Notes: a model not told the origin generated them from the letters alone. Shown: positions 27,198 to 36,297, counted from the stretch's first letter. The stretch is DNA of 64,000 bases from CAMAVH01 sp035714115 (GCA_035714115.1 DASTMO010000033.1:43720-107719), one strand, 5' to 3'. A program made the numbers and translations.

Positions 27198-28199
27198 ATG
27201 AGTGCCCAGCTTCCGCCGATCCGCCGCGTCGTCGCCGGCCATGACGCCAGCGGCAAGGCCGTCATCCTCATCGACGGCCCGGCGACCAACGCGCGTCCCG
27301 GCGCCGCGCCCGGCAACGTCTCCACCCTGATCTGGGCGACCGACCAGATGCCGGCCGAGGTTTGGACCGGCGAGGATTTCGGCGCCGGCACGCCGCATCG
27401 CCAGCCGCCGGCGCGCTCCTGCCGCTTCTCGGTGCTCGACATTCCGCCCGGCAACCCCGGCGCCATGCACGGCACGGTCACTTGCGATTACATCGTCGTG
27501 CTCGAAGGCGAGATCGACATGGACATGCCCGACACGCCGCCGGTCACCCTCAAGAAGGGCGACGTGATGGTGCAGCAGGGCACGGTCCATCGTTGGGTCA
27601 ACCGTTCGAAGGACACCTGCCGCCTCGCCATCGCGCTGTTCGACGCGCTGCCCGCGCCCGATGCCTCGCGCCCGAAGGGCTGGACCCAGCATCCCAAGCC
27701 CGCGACTATCGGCGCCAAGCCCAATCCGCCGATCCGCCGCCTCGTCACCGCTCATGACGCGGCCGGCAAGCCGGTCGTCACCTATGACGGTCCGGCGAGC
27801 AATCACAAATGGTCGGGCCGCGGCACGGTGGCGACGCTGATCTGGGCGACCGAAGGCTGCCCGCTCGACAATTGGACCGGCCTCGATCAGGGCGAGCGCG
27901 TGCTCGGCCATCAGCCGCCGTTCGAAGGCACGCGTTTCTCGGTGAACGATTATCCGCCGGGTACGCCGGGCCAGATGCATGTCACCGACACGCTCGATTT
28001 CGCCATCATCCTCAAGGGCAAGATCCGCATGGATCTCGACGATTCGTCGGTGGTGCTGAAGGCCGGCGACATCCTGATCCAGCAGGCCAACAACCACAGC
28101 TGGATCGTCGAGGGCGACGAGACCTGCCGCATCGCCTTCGTGCTGATGGAAGCCAAGAAGCCCAATCCCGACAAGCGCCGGCCGATTGCGGGGCATTGA
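27198..28199 (+). CDS. Tandem-duplicated cupin protein
   Basis: A 333-residue bicupin with no signal peptide. Residues 6-155 and about 175-325 are clear repeats: both open with PPIRR(L/V)V, then HDA(S)GK, DGPA(T/S)N, TLIWAT, W-TG, and each carries a cupin 1 motif (PGNPGAMHGTVT and PGTPGQMHVTDT) and a cupin 2 stretch (KKGDVMVQQGTVHRWVN and KAGDILIQQANNHSWIV). The retained His residues suggest metal binding in both halves. Single-domain relatives are annotated only as cupin proteins, so the substrate is unknown. A GGAGGAG site lies 6 bp before the ATG. The 2-oxoglutarate oxygenase gene follows after 145 bp. Confidence 0.88.
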   Translation: MSAQLPPIRRVVAGHDASGKAVILIDGPATNARPGAAPGNVSTLIWATDQMPAEVWTGEDFGAGTPHRQPPARSCRFSVLDIPPGNPGAMHGTVTCDYIVVLEGEIDMDMPDTPPVTLKKGDVMVQQGTVHRWVNRSKDTCRLAIALFDALPAPDASRPKGWTQHPKPATIGAKPNPPIRRLVTAHDAAGKPVVTYDGPASNHKWSGRGTVATLIWATEGCPLDNWTGLDQGERVLGHQPPFEGTRFSVNDYPPGTPGQMHVTDTLDFAIILKGKIRMDLDDSSVVLKAGDILIQQANNHSWIVEGDETCRIAFVLMEAKKPNPDKRRPIAGH

Positions 28200-28344
28200 G
28201 GCGAAGGCCGCCGCAGGGCGGGCTTTGTTGAATTTTCTGCCGACCGAAGTCGGGCCTATCTAGGCAGGCGGCGGCGCGATTGGTCTTGCGGGGCCGATCC
28301 GCCGCCGCCAGTATTTTTGCAGCATCCCATTCGAGGTTCCGATC

Positions 28345-29388
28345 ATGCTGCCCAATGCCCGCAAGCTTTCCTTCTCCGAAGTGCCGATCGTCGACATGGC
28401 GCCCGCCTGGACCGGCGAGGCCGGCCGCAAGCAGGTCGCCGAAGCCATCGCCGAAGCCTCGGGCCGCGTCGGCTTCTTCTATATCGTCAACCATCGCCTG
28501 AGCGCCGACGACATCGCCGCCGTGTTCCAGACGGCGAAGGATTTCCATGAGCTGCCGCTCGAGGCGAAGATGGAAGTTTCCATGCGCCTCAACAAGCACG
28601 CGCAGGGCTATTTGCACGGCATGTCCAAGGGCAACGACAAGAACATCAACGAGAATCTGCAGGAAGCCTTCCAGATCCGCCGGCCTCTGGCCGACGACGA
28701 TCCCGACCTGCTGGCCGGCAAGCCGCTGCACGGTCGCATTCCCTGGCCCTCGGCCATGCCGGATCTCAAGCCGCGCATGATGGCCTATTACGACAAGGTC
28801 GATGCGCTCGGCTACGAGCTGCTCGATCTGTTCGAGTTGAGCCTCGATCTCGCGCCGGGCACCCTGAAGGCCAGCTTCAAGAAGGACATGAATTCGCTGC
28901 GGCTGCTGCATTACCCGCCGCAGAAGCCTGACGAGCCGGGCGTGCATCTCGGCGCGCGCGCCCATACCGACACCAACGCCTTCACCATCCTGGCGCAGGA
29001 CGACAACGGCGGCCTTGAAGTGCGCAACCGCGACGGCGACTGGGTCGGCATCCCGCCGATCGCGGGCAGCCTGATCGTCAACGTCGGCGAGGTGCTGAAG
29101 GTCTGGACCGATGGCGTCTTCACCTCAGCGGTGCATCGCGTGATCAACCGTTCGGGCAACGAGCGCTATTCGATCCCGTTCTTCATGTATCCGAGCTTCG
29201 ATGCGCTGATCCAGCCGCTGCTCAAGAATCCCGATCCGGCCAATGTCGCGCCGGAAGACCTGCCGACGTCCTTTCCGCGCGACAAGCCGTTCTTGTACGG
29301 CGATCTGAAGGCGCGCAACACCGCCCGCATCATGCCCCAGAAGGGCGAGGGCAAGTCTGAGAAAACCCAAGCGGAGGCCGAATACTGA
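28345..29388 (+). CDS. 2-oxoglutarate/Fe(II) oxygenase, isopenicillin N synthase-like
   Basis: Non-heme iron oxygenase of 347 residues. The N-terminal DIOX_N domain (LSFSEVPIVDMAP to about residue 125) precedes the jelly-roll core with iron ligands His207-x-Asp209 (HTDTN) and His264 (SAVHRV), and the 2-oxoglutarate-anchoring R274-Y-S276. All catalytic residues are present, so it should be active. Family members hydroxylate, desaturate or cyclise small molecules; the substrate cannot be told. Its stop overlaps the start of the DUF1330 gene (TGATG), so the two are translationally coupled. Confidence 0.92.
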   Translation: MLPNARKLSFSEVPIVDMAPAWTGEAGRKQVAEAIAEASGRVGFFYIVNHRLSADDIAAVFQTAKDFHELPLEAKMEVSMRLNKHAQGYLHGMSKGNDKNINENLQEAFQIRRPLADDDPDLLAGKPLHGRIPWPSAMPDLKPRMMAYYDKVDALGYELLDLFELSLDLAPGTLKASFKKDMNSLRLLHYPPQKPDEPGVHLGARAHTDTNAFTILAQDDNGGLEVRNRDGDWVGIPPIAGSLIVNVGEVLKVWTDGVFTSAVHRVINRSGNERYSIPFFMYPSFDALIQPLLKNPDPANVAPEDLPTSFPRDKPFLYGDLKARNTARIMPQKGEGKSEKTQAEAEY

Positions 29389-29672
29389 TGCCTGCTTATG
29401 TCATCGGCGAAGTGAAGATTTTACATCGCGACCAGATGGGCAATTACGCCCAGATGGTGTCGGATGCGGTGAAGAAGTTCGGCGGCCGCTATGTGGCGCG
29501 CGGTGCCGAGCCCTTCGTGCTCGAAGGCGGCCCGGCCCATAACATCCTGCTGATCGAATTTCCGGACATGGAGACGGCCAAACGCTGGTACGACTCGCCG
29601 GACTACCAAGCGGCGAAGGCGCTTCGCCAGGGCCACACCAACCTGCGCCTGATCGCCATAGAGGCAAACTAG
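29388..29672 (+). CDS. DUF1330 dimeric alpha/beta-barrel protein
   Basis: A 94-residue protein of the DUF1330 family: MPAYVIGEVKILHRDQMGNYAQ, GGRYVARGAEPFVLEG and the WYDSPDYQAAKALRQ block that closes the ferredoxin-like fold. Members are small cytosolic dimers of unknown role, often next to catabolic genes. The ATG overlaps the oxygenase stop by one base. Residue Glu/His positions are those common in the family, but no catalytic role is proven. Confidence 0.9.
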   Translation: MPAYVIGEVKILHRDQMGNYAQMVSDAVKKFGGRYVARGAEPFVLEGGPAHNILLIEFPDMETAKRWYDSPDYQAAKALRQGHTNLRLIAIEAN

Positions 29673-29677
29673 CGGCT

Positions 29678-29717
29678 CGGCGAATGGACAGCTGGGCGAA
29701 CGGACTGCTGGGCGAAA
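29678..29717 (+). repeat. Short tandem repeat of a 16-bp unit
   Basis: About two and a half copies of GGGCGAAYGGACNGCT start at 29678, 29694 and 29710, just after the DUF1330 stop. The remaining gap to 29782 shows nothing else clear. Confidence 0.5.
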
Positions 29718-29782
29718 GCCGCGGGAACCGATAGCCTCATTCTGCCGTTCTTCTGGCGCTTCAACCCAGTCGCAGGATTCGC

Positions 29783-30028
29783 ATGACCATTCTCGGCACG
29801 CTCATCATCGGCCTGTTCGCCGGCCTCATCGCTAAACTGATCACGCCCGGCCGCGATCCCAAGGGCTTCCTCATAACTATCGTGCTCGGCGTCGCCGGCG
29901 CCTTCCTCGCCACCTGGCTCGGCCAAGGCCTCGGCTGGTACGCGCCGGGCGAGACGGCGGGCTTCTTCGGCGCCATCGTCGGCTCGGTCATCATCCTGGT
30001 GATCTGGCGTATGCTGCGTCGCGGATAG
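29783..30028 (+). CDS. GlsB/YeaQ/YmgE-family small membrane protein
   Basis: An 81-residue stress-associated inner-membrane protein with three hydrophobic helices: LGTLIIGLFAGLIAKLI, a second with IVLGVAGAFLATWLG, and FFGAIVGSVIILVIW. The GRDPKG loop between helices 1 and 2 is typical of the transglycosylase-associated (YeaQ/YmgE) family. No enzyme activity is known. It stands alone before the BON-domain gene, 71 bp away. Confidence 0.9.
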   Translation: MTILGTLIIGLFAGLIAKLITPGRDPKGFLITIVLGVAGAFLATWLGQGLGWYAPGETAGFFGAIVGSVIILVIWRMLRRG

Positions 30029-30099
30029 GGCTGATTCACATAGCCAAGGCGGCGTGTTAGGGTTCCCGGCAACATCAGACTACGCCGGGAGCCGCCGCC

Positions 30100-30696
30100 A
30101 TGGGCCTGTCCTCTTTTCGTCCCGCTCTCTTCGTCGCGACCCTGCTCACGGCTTTGCCGGCCCAGGCGCAGCTGCTCGACATTCTCAGCGCTCCGAAAAC
30201 CTTGGTCGATCGCGCCATCGAGGCGCGCAGCGCCAGCGATATCGCCAAAGACAACGAGGTCGTCCTGAAAGTGAACGGCGTCATGGCCGATGTCGGGACG
30301 GTCAAAGCCTCCACCGAGATTTACGAACAGCGCCTGCTCATCACCGGCCTGTTCGACAATAAGGCGGCCTACGACAAGTTCGAGAAGGGCGTGCGCAACG
30401 TGCGCGGCGTCAAGCAGCTGCTTTGGCATGTGACCTACATGCCGAAGGCCGATCAGGAAAAGAACAAGCTGATGGACTGGCCGGACGTGGTGGCGATGGA
30501 GGCCAAGGCGCGCGGCCGCCTGATCGGCACCGCCGGCGTGGCCGACGTCAATTTCCGCGTCACTGGCGATGCCAGCGGCACGCTCTATGTGCTGGGCCGC
30601 GCTCGCTCGGCCGACGAGATGGACAAGGCCATCAAGCGGCTGTGGGACGGCGAGAACGTCAAGAAGGTCGTGAATTACATTCAAGTGCGGCCCTGA
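30100..30696 (+). CDS. Exported BON-domain protein
   Basis: Periplasmic protein of 198 residues with a signal peptide (about residues 1-22, cut after AQA). Two BON domains follow: about 38-118 (DNEVVLKVNGVMAD to NVRGVKQLLWHV) and about 135-198 (LIGTAGVADVNFRV to VVNYIQVRP). BON domains bind phospholipid and occur in envelope stress proteins such as OsmY and DolP. Despite the signal, no lipobox Cys is seen, so it is soluble or peripheral. It falls in a run of small envelope genes (GlsB, DM13, YqjD/E-like). Confidence 0.88.
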   Translation: MGLSSFRPALFVATLLTALPAQAQLLDILSAPKTLVDRAIEARSASDIAKDNEVVLKVNGVMADVGTVKASTEIYEQRLLITGLFDNKAAYDKFEKGVRNVRGVKQLLWHVTYMPKADQEKNKLMDWPDVVAMEAKARGRLIGTAGVADVNFRVTGDASGTLYVLGRARSADEMDKAIKRLWDGENVKKVVNYIQVRP

Positions 30697-30812
30697 CGGG
30701 CCCAGGCAGGGCCGGCCCTGACGGGCTTCGGGCAGGTTCGCCCTTCATCGGTAACCTTTCGCGGCGGACGGCGAACTGATGAAAGCGCCCGGCCGATCGG
30801 GAGGAGGAAGCC

Positions 30813-31307
30813 ATGAAACCTATTTTGAAATATCTCGCTGTTTTCATCGTCGGCGGCCTGCTCGGCACCGGCGCCGGCTTCGCCGTCGGCATCTTCGTTT
30901 ATCCCTACCTCTTCCTCGCCGATGTGGTCGCCAACGAGCCGATGACCAACATGGCGAGCAAGACCTTGCTGGCGCGCGGCACCTTCATTCATGCCGATCC
31001 GAGTGATCCGGTGCATTACGGCAGCGGCGGGGTCACGGTCTATGAAGACGCGGTCTATCTCGCGCCCGACTTCGAGGTCGGGCCGGGGCCGAAATTTCAT
31101 GTCTATCTGGTGCCGAAGGCCGGGCTGCGCCGCTCGAGCGATTTGAAGGGCCAGGATTTCGTCGATCTTGGCCGGCTGCGCGCCTTCAAGGGCAGCCAGC
31201 TTTATCAAGTGCCGGCCGGCATCAACGTGTCGATGTACGACAGCGTCATCATCTGGTGCGAGGCGTTCGGCGTGCTGATCTCGCCGGCCGATCTCGACCG
31301 GGGCTAG
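30813..31307 (+). CDS. Membrane-anchored DM13-domain protein
   Basis: A 164-residue protein with one N-terminal hydrophobic helix (about 7-34, LAVFIVGGLLGTGAGFAVG) and a DM13 domain (about 55-160: ARGTFIHADP, YGSGGVTVYED, DFEVGPGPKFHVYLVP, VIIWCEAFGVLIS). DM13 resembles the DOMON fold and includes a near-invariant Cys in the IWCE motif, which is proposed to have redox or heme-related chemistry. Location is probably periplasmic. The stop codon overlaps that of the convergent membrane gene at 31304 by two bases. Confidence 0.9.
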   Translation: MKPILKYLAVFIVGGLLGTGAGFAVGIFVYPYLFLADVVANEPMTNMASKTLLARGTFIHADPSDPVHYGSGGVTVYEDAVYLAPDFEVGPGPKFHVYLVPKAGLRRSSDLKGQDFVDLGRLRAFKGSQLYQVPAGINVSMYDSVIIWCEAFGVLISPADLDRG

Positions 31308-31744
31308 TTCTTTTTTCCGAGCCCGAAGCCGACGGCGGCCACCCCGGCGAGAATGCCGAGCATGGCGATACCGCCGTTCTTGCCGCGCCCGAGCTCGCTC
31401 ATGGAGCGGCTGAGCTGCTCGATCGCCAGCACGGCTTCGGCTTCCGGCGGCGGCGGAGCCGGCGGCGCGACATCGAACTTCTTGTTCGGCGGCCAGCAGA
31501 CCACGGCTGCGCAGAGCACGGTCAGCGCGATCAACACCGCCGCGACGATCGCGGCGGCGTCGAGCGTCGGATGGGTCTGGGCCAGCCAGAGGTAGCCGCT
31601 GAAAGCGATGAAAATCACCGCCGCGATGCCGACGATCAGCGCGAGAACCGCGAAGACGATGCGCGTCTTCGCGGTCTCGATGAATTGCTTCGGCCCCTCG
31701 AGTATGGTCTGCCCGAGAAGCTGCGTGAGCATCGGCACCAGCAT
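31304..31744 (-). CDS. YqjE/DUF1469-like membrane protein
   Basis: A 146-residue protein with two central membrane helices (about 29-54, IVFAVLALIVGIAAVIFIAFSG, and about 62-84) and a third weakly hydrophobic C-terminal stretch (GGIAMLGILAGVAAVGFGLG). A Pro-rich segment APPAPPPPEAEA lies between. It starts 3 bp after a DUF883/YqjD-like gene, the same partner as in the enterobacterial yqjDE operon, and is called phage-holin-like in some annotations, but nothing else here is phage. Sequence is diverged, so the family call rests partly on context. Confidence 0.7.
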   Translation of the reverse strand: MLVPMLTQLLGQTILEGPKQFIETAKTRIVFAVLALIVGIAAVIFIAFSGYLWLAQTHPTLDAAAIVAAVLIALTVLCAAVVCWPPNKKFDVAPPAPPPPEAEAVLAIEQLSRSMSELGRGKNGGIAMLGILAGVAAVGFGLGKKN

Positions 31745-31747
31745 GGC

Positions 31748-32065
31748 TTAGCGGCCGCGGCAGAGCATGCCGAGCACGACGCCGACGCCCAGCGCCACCG
31801 ACACAGCGGTCAGCGGGTTCTTGGCGATGGCGTCCTGAGTCTCGGCCGTCACGCGTTCGGCCTGCTCGCGCACTTGCGAGAGGGCTTCTTCGCCCTGGCT
31901 GACGACGGACTGCAGGTTGGCGCGCAGCACGTCGGACAGCTCGCCGCCGCGATCGGCGGTGATGTCGTTGACCGTATCGGTCAGTTTGCGGATCTGCTTG
32001 CGCAGTTGGGCGACGTCCGACTTGTAGCCCTCGATGACATCGTTGGCGGAGCGGGCGGTGGCCAT
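31748..32065 (-). CDS. DUF883/YqjD-like ribosome-associated inner-membrane protein
   Basis: A 105-residue protein with an amphipathic helical body (NDVIEGYKSDVAQLRKQIRK, ANLQSVVSQGEEALSQVREQ) and a single C-terminal membrane helix (NPLTAVSVALGVGVVLGML) followed by CRGR. This is the ElaB/YqjD layout, in which the C-terminal helix anchors the protein and the helical body contacts stationary-phase ribosomes in E. coli. The ATG at 32065 has GGAG 9 bp upstream; the longer frame to 32275 has no family similarity. It forms an operon with the YqjE-like gene. Confidence 0.85.
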   Translation of the reverse strand: MATARSANDVIEGYKSDVAQLRKQIRKLTDTVNDITADRGGELSDVLRANLQSVVSQGEEALSQVREQAERVTAETQDAIAKNPLTAVSVALGVGVVLGMLCRGR

Positions 32066-32274
32066 GGCGAATCTCCAGCATGCAAAAAAATGGAATGACA
32101 GAGAAGGAACGCTGGCGCGGCTGAAAGGTTCGGCGGCTCGCTGAAAAGACGGGACTTTTTTCCTTCGGCGCGCGGCGCGGGAGCGGCGTTGACAGCGCCG
32201 GCCGAGGCCGCGAAAATCAAGAAAACCAATGAAAAACAGCGGTTTCAGCCGCTGAAACAGCAGGGAGAAGCGCA

Positions 32275-33324
32275 ATGGGTAGCATCGACGCCGATGCCCA
32301 CGTGATCGAGACCGTCCGGACCTTCGACTTCATCGACGAAGCCTATAAAAAGCTGCGCCCGATGGTCGTCGAGCAGGTGTCCGGCAACAGCGTGGCGAGC
32401 AACGAAGGCGGCGTGCAGAAGCGCTTCTGGGTGATCGACGGCCGCGTTCAGCCGATGGAAGGCAATATCGGCTCCAACACCTCCGAGGAATCGCGCGAGA
32501 TGCGCAACGTCTCGGCCCGTCTCGAACATATGGACGAGCTGGAGATCGACGTTCAGGTGCTCTACCCGACCGTCTTCCTGCGCGCCTGGACGCAAAACGA
32601 GCAGATCGAATACGCCCTCTGCCAAAGCTACAATCGCTGGCTGGCCGATATCTGGAAGCAGTCGAACAACCGTCTGCGCTGGGTGGTGATGCCGCCGCTG
32701 CTGTCGTCGTGGGATAAGATCCGCGCCGAACTGGAGTTCGGTAAGGCCAACGGCGCTTGCGGCATCTTCATCCGCGGCCTCGAGATCGAGATGAAGCTGT
32801 CCGACCAGCATTTCCATCCGCTGTGGAAGATGGCAGAAGAACTGGATCTCGCAGTCGCTTTCCATTCGGGCAACAACAGCTTCGCCGTGCGCGACATCTT
32901 CAAGGATGAATGCGGTTTTTCGCGCTCGAAGCTGCCGGTCGTCGGCGCGTTTCACGCCCTCCTGATGGAAGGCGTGCCGTCGAAATTCCCGAAAGTGCGC
33001 TGGGGTTTCGTCGAGGTCAGCGCCGAGTGGCTGCCCTATGCGCTCAACGATCTAGAACTGCGCTTCAAGCGCAAGGGCAAGCGTTTCCCCAAGAGCCCGC
33101 TGAAAGAGAACAACATGTGGGTCGCCTGCCAGGTGACGGACGACCTGCCCTACATCATCGACCATGTCGGCGAGGACAATCTGGTGGTCGGCACCGATTA
33201 CGGCCATGCCGACACCTCGGCCCAGATCGAAGCGCTGCGCATGCTGCGCGACAACGGCAAGATCGCCCGCAGCGCCATCGACAAGATCTTGGACGCCAAT
33301 TCGCGCGCGCTCTACGGCCTCTGA
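32275..33324 (+). CDS. Amidohydrolase-2 family protein (ACMSD-like)
   Basis: TIM-barrel metal-dependent hydrolase or decarboxylase of 349 residues. The N-terminal motif is DADAHVIE with His9 in place for metal, a second His197 sits in AFHSGNN, and Asp308 in VGTDYGHAD is the C-terminal catalytic acid. These retained ligands suggest an active enzyme. Relatives act on aromatic acids, amino-carboxymuconate semialdehyde or lactones; the substrate is not evident. It is a single gene between a divergent YqjD/E pair and a strong terminator. The related gene at 49542 lacks most of these ligands. Confidence 0.9.
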   Translation: MGSIDADAHVIETVRTFDFIDEAYKKLRPMVVEQVSGNSVASNEGGVQKRFWVIDGRVQPMEGNIGSNTSEESREMRNVSARLEHMDELEIDVQVLYPTVFLRAWTQNEQIEYALCQSYNRWLADIWKQSNNRLRWVVMPPLLSSWDKIRAELEFGKANGACGIFIRGLEIEMKLSDQHFHPLWKMAEELDLAVAFHSGNNSFAVRDIFKDECGFSRSKLPVVGAFHALLMEGVPSKFPKVRWGFVEVSAEWLPYALNDLELRFKRKGKRFPKSPLKENNMWVACQVTDDLPYIIDHVGEDNLVVGTDYGHADTSAQIEALRMLRDNGKIARSAIDKILDANSRALYGL

Positions 33325-33339
33325 GGCGCACGGCTCTAA

Positions 33340-33377
33340 CGAAAGGCCCGTCCCGTGAGGGGCGGGCCTTTTTCGTT
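33340..33377. terminator. Bidirectional terminator between amidohydrolase and ABC operon
   Basis: A 12-bp stem AAGGCCCGTCCC/GGGGCGGGCCTT (one T-G pair) around GTGA, flanked by AACGAA and TTTTTCGTT. It has T-runs on both strands and lies between convergent genes. Confidence 0.9.
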
Positions 33378-33391
33378 AAGCTTCTATGCTC

Positions 33392-34507
33392 TTAAGCCTC
33401 GATGAGGGCAATCGTACGATCCGGCGCGAAGGCGAGGGTGACGGCATCGCCGGGCGCGATGGGCTGCACGAAGGGCGTACGCACGAGGAATTCCTTGCTG
33501 CCGGCGGCGACGACATATTCGACGATCTCGCCGAGATAGGTCTCGGCCGTGAGCGTGCCGGTCAGGCGGTTGTCGCTCTCGGCTTCGATGGGCGTACCGG
33601 CCTTGCGGATGCGGATATGTTCCGGCCGCACCACGACGGCGAGGGACTTTGTCGCCGGCACGGCGGCCGGGAAGAAGCAGTTGAGCGGCCCGAGCGCCGT
33701 CGTCACGCTGCGGATGGTCTCGGCGCTCGCGTCGGCGGCGAGTTCGCCGTGGATCAGGTTGGTGCGGCCGATGAAGTTGGCGACGAATTCCGACGTCGGG
33801 CGGTTGTAGATCTCTTTCGGCGCGCCGAGCTGGACGATCTTGCCCTCGTTCATCACGGCGATGCGGTCCGAAATCGCCAGGGCTTCGGACTGGTCGTGGG
33901 TGACATAGATCGCCGTCACGCCGGTTTCCTTCTGCAGGCGCTTCAATTCCGAACGCATCTGCTCGCGCAATTGAGCGTCGAGGTTCGACAGCGGCTCGTC
34001 CAATAAGAGAAGGTCCGGCTCGCGCGTGAAGGCGCGGGCCAGGGCCAGACGTTGCTGCTGGCCGCCCGACAGCTGGGTCGAGGGGCGCTGGATGAAGGCG
34101 CCGAGGCCGACCATGTCGAGCGCCTCCTTCACCTTGCGCTCGATTTCGGCGGATGAATGCTTCTTCTTGCGCCCGACTTTGAGCGGATAGGCGGCGTTCT
34201 CGAACACCGTCATGTGCGGCCAGATGGCGTAGCTCTGGAACACCATGCCGATGTCGCGGTCGTACATCGGCACGTTGGCGCCCGTCGCCGAGTTGTAGAG
34301 GTCGCGGTCCTTGAGCTGGATGCGGCCCTGTTGCGGCGTCTCCAGGCCGGCGATGGAGCGCAGCGTCGTCGTCTTGCCGCAGCCCGAAGGCCCGAGCAGC
34401 GTGAACAGCTCGCCTTCCTTCAACGCGAAGTCGGCGCCGAACACGCCTCCGCCGGGCGTGCCGTCGTAGCTGGTGTATTGCTTGAACAGGCCGGAAACGG
34501 AAAGCAT
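33392..34507 (-). CDS. ABC importer ATPase (Fe3+/polyamine-type)
   Basis: Cytosolic nucleotide-binding subunit of 371 residues. Walker A is GPSGCGKTTT (about 38-47), the signature LSGGQQQR, Walker B LLLLDEPLSNLD, and the H-loop VTHDQSEA. A C-terminal TOBE-like region (from about 240) follows. It belongs to the FbpC/PotA-like group of importers. It is the last gene of a four-gene minus-strand operon (enolase-superfamily enzyme, binding protein, fused permease, ATPase), 7 bp from the permease. Confidence 0.95.
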   Translation of the reverse strand: MLSVSGLFKQYTSYDGTPGGGVFGADFALKEGELFTLLGPSGCGKTTTLRSIAGLETPQQGRIQLKDRDLYNSATGANVPMYDRDIGMVFQSYAIWPHMTVFENAAYPLKVGRKKKHSSAEIERKVKEALDMVGLGAFIQRPSTQLSGGQQQRLALARAFTREPDLLLLDEPLSNLDAQLREQMRSELKRLQKETGVTAIYVTHDQSEALAISDRIAVMNEGKIVQLGAPKEIYNRPTSEFVANFIGRTNLIHGELAADASAETIRSVTTALGPLNCFFPAAVPATKSLAVVVRPEHIRIRKAGTPIEAESDNRLTGTLTAETYLGEIVEYVVAAGSKEFLVRTPFVQPIAPGDAVTLAFAPDRTIALIEA

Positions 34508-34514
34508 GGGGCTC

Positions 34515-36260
34515 CTAGCGGATGGCGAGGCCGTAGCGGCGGGCGATGAGATAAAAAGTCGTGCTGACCACCGTCATCAGCGTCATCCAGGTGACGCCCA
34601 TGGCGGCCAGTTCGGTGACTTGGCCGTTCTCCCAGAGATCGAACAGCGTTACGGCGATGATCTGCGATTTCGGGCCGACGAGCAGGATCTGCGCCGCCAC
34701 CGCCTTGACCGACAGCAGGAAGACGAAGAGCCAGCAGGTGATCAGCGCCGGGGTGATCAGCGGCACCACCACGCGCAGGAAGGTCGTCGACTGCCGCGCG
34801 CCGGACAGCGCCGAGGCCTCCTCCAGCTCGCGATGGACCTGCAGCACCCCGGCGTAGGAATAGCGCATGCCGTAGGGCAGGTAGCGCACCATGGAGGCGA
34901 GGATCACCGACAGCAGCGTGCCGTAAAAGGCGAAGGGCATGTGCAGGAAGACGTTGAGGAAGGCCACGCCCATGACGATGGCGGGGAAGATCAGCGGCAT
35001 GGTCGCGAGCTGATCGAGCAGCCAGGCGCCGCGGTGGCGCCGCGCGGCAAGCCAGGCGCAAAGCGCGGTGAAGGGGCAGACCAGGCTGGCGGTCGCCGCG
35101 CCGAGGATCAGGGTATTGCCGATCGAGCCTTTGAAGCTCGCCGAATTGAACACCTGCATGTAATTGGCGGTGGTGAAGAGCGTGAAGGACTTCGCCGTCA
35201 CGCCTTCGTAGTAAGGCAAGAAGGAGGCGTAGACGACGATGCCGACCGGCAAGCCGATCATGATGACGAACATCAGCACCAGCATGGCGCAGGTCAGCCA
35301 GCGCCATTTGCCGAGATCCATCACGCGCGGGCGAAAGCCCTTGCCGGTGATGGTCTGGTACTTTTCGGCGTTGCGCGAGAGGCGGTTGTACCAGAGCAGC
35401 AGGCCGATCACGATCGCCATGAGGGCGATGGAGAAGGCGCCGGCCTGGCCGTAGTTGGCCGGCACCGTGCGTTGGATGCTGTCGTAGATCTGCGTGGTGA
35501 GCACATGAACGTTGCCCGGCCGCCCCACTAGGGCCGGCGTCTCGAAGCTTTCGAAGGCGCGGATGAAGATCAGGATCAGCAGCGCCATGATGCCGGGCGT
35601 GGCGAGGCGCAAAGTGATGTGGCGGAAGGTCTGGCTGATGCCGGCGCCGCTCATCATCGAGGCTTCCTCGAAGGAGGCGTCGTTCGAGCGGAAGACCGAG
35701 GAGAGCAGCAGGAAGGTGAGGGGGGCGAAGTCGATGCCCTCGACGATCACCATGCCCCACATGGAATAGACGTTGATGATCGGCACTGAGCTGTCGGTCA
35801 GCCACATCAGCGCCTGATTGACCGGGCCGGCCTTGCCGAGGATCAGCAGGAAGGAGACGGTGTAGAGCACGCTCGGGATGCCGAGCGAGATGATCGAGAT
35901 CAGGAAGACGTAATGGCGCAGCGGCGTATTGGTGCGCTCGACGATCCAGGCTTGCAGCACGCCGAGAGTGAGCGCCACCGCCGCCGAGCCGATGGCGTAG
36001 ACGCAGGCGTTCACCAGATTGTTGAAAAAACGCGGGTTGGTGAACAGCTCGACGTAATAGCGGAAGGTGAACTGGTCGAACGAGCCGTCGAAATTGGTGG
36101 TGTAGAGGCTCGTCTGGATCAGGTAGATCGTCGGCGGCACCAGGAAGACGAGCAGCACGGCGATGAGCACGGCCACCAGTGGCGAGACGCCGAACCCGGC
36201 GAATCGACGCGCGCCGCCCGGCGCGGTTGCGCCGAGCGAAGTCTGCGGTGCGCTGCTCAT
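34515..36260 (-). CDS. ABC importer permease, two permease domains fused
   Basis: An integral membrane protein of 581 residues with about twelve helices. Two BPD_transp_1 units are joined: EAA-like loops are visible in each half (EEASMMSGAGISQTFRHITL and EEASALSGARQSTTFLRVVV). This FbpB-like fused form means one gene supplies both permease halves, so only one permease gene is needed. Substrate class is Fe3+, polyamine or organic anion, not decidable from the permease. It sits between the binding protein (37 bp upstream) and ATPase genes. Confidence 0.95.
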   Translation of the reverse strand: MSSAPQTSLGATAPGGARRFAGFGVSPLVAVLIAVLLVFLVPPTIYLIQTSLYTTNFDGSFDQFTFRYYVELFTNPRFFNNLVNACVYAIGSAAVALTLGVLQAWIVERTNTPLRHYVFLISIISLGIPSVLYTVSFLLILGKAGPVNQALMWLTDSSVPIINVYSMWGMVIVEGIDFAPLTFLLLSSVFRSNDASFEEASMMSGAGISQTFRHITLRLATPGIMALLILIFIRAFESFETPALVGRPGNVHVLTTQIYDSIQRTVPANYGQAGAFSIALMAIVIGLLLWYNRLSRNAEKYQTITGKGFRPRVMDLGKWRWLTCAMLVLMFVIMIGLPVGIVVYASFLPYYEGVTAKSFTLFTTANYMQVFNSASFKGSIGNTLILGAATASLVCPFTALCAWLAARRHRGAWLLDQLATMPLIFPAIVMGVAFLNVFLHMPFAFYGTLLSVILASMVRYLPYGMRYSYAGVLQVHRELEEASALSGARQSTTFLRVVVPLITPALITCWLFVFLLSVKAVAAQILLVGPKSQIIAVTLFDLWENGQVTELAAMGVTWMTLMTVVSTTFYLIARRYGLAIR

Positions 36261-36297
36261 ACTGCCGTGATGCCTTTCGCCGCCACGCTAACCGCGC

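Noticed and set aside
31304..31744. Phage holin, suggesting a prophage
   Set aside because: No other phage genes nearby; the partner is a DUF883/YqjD-like gene and the pair fits a normal yqjDE operon.
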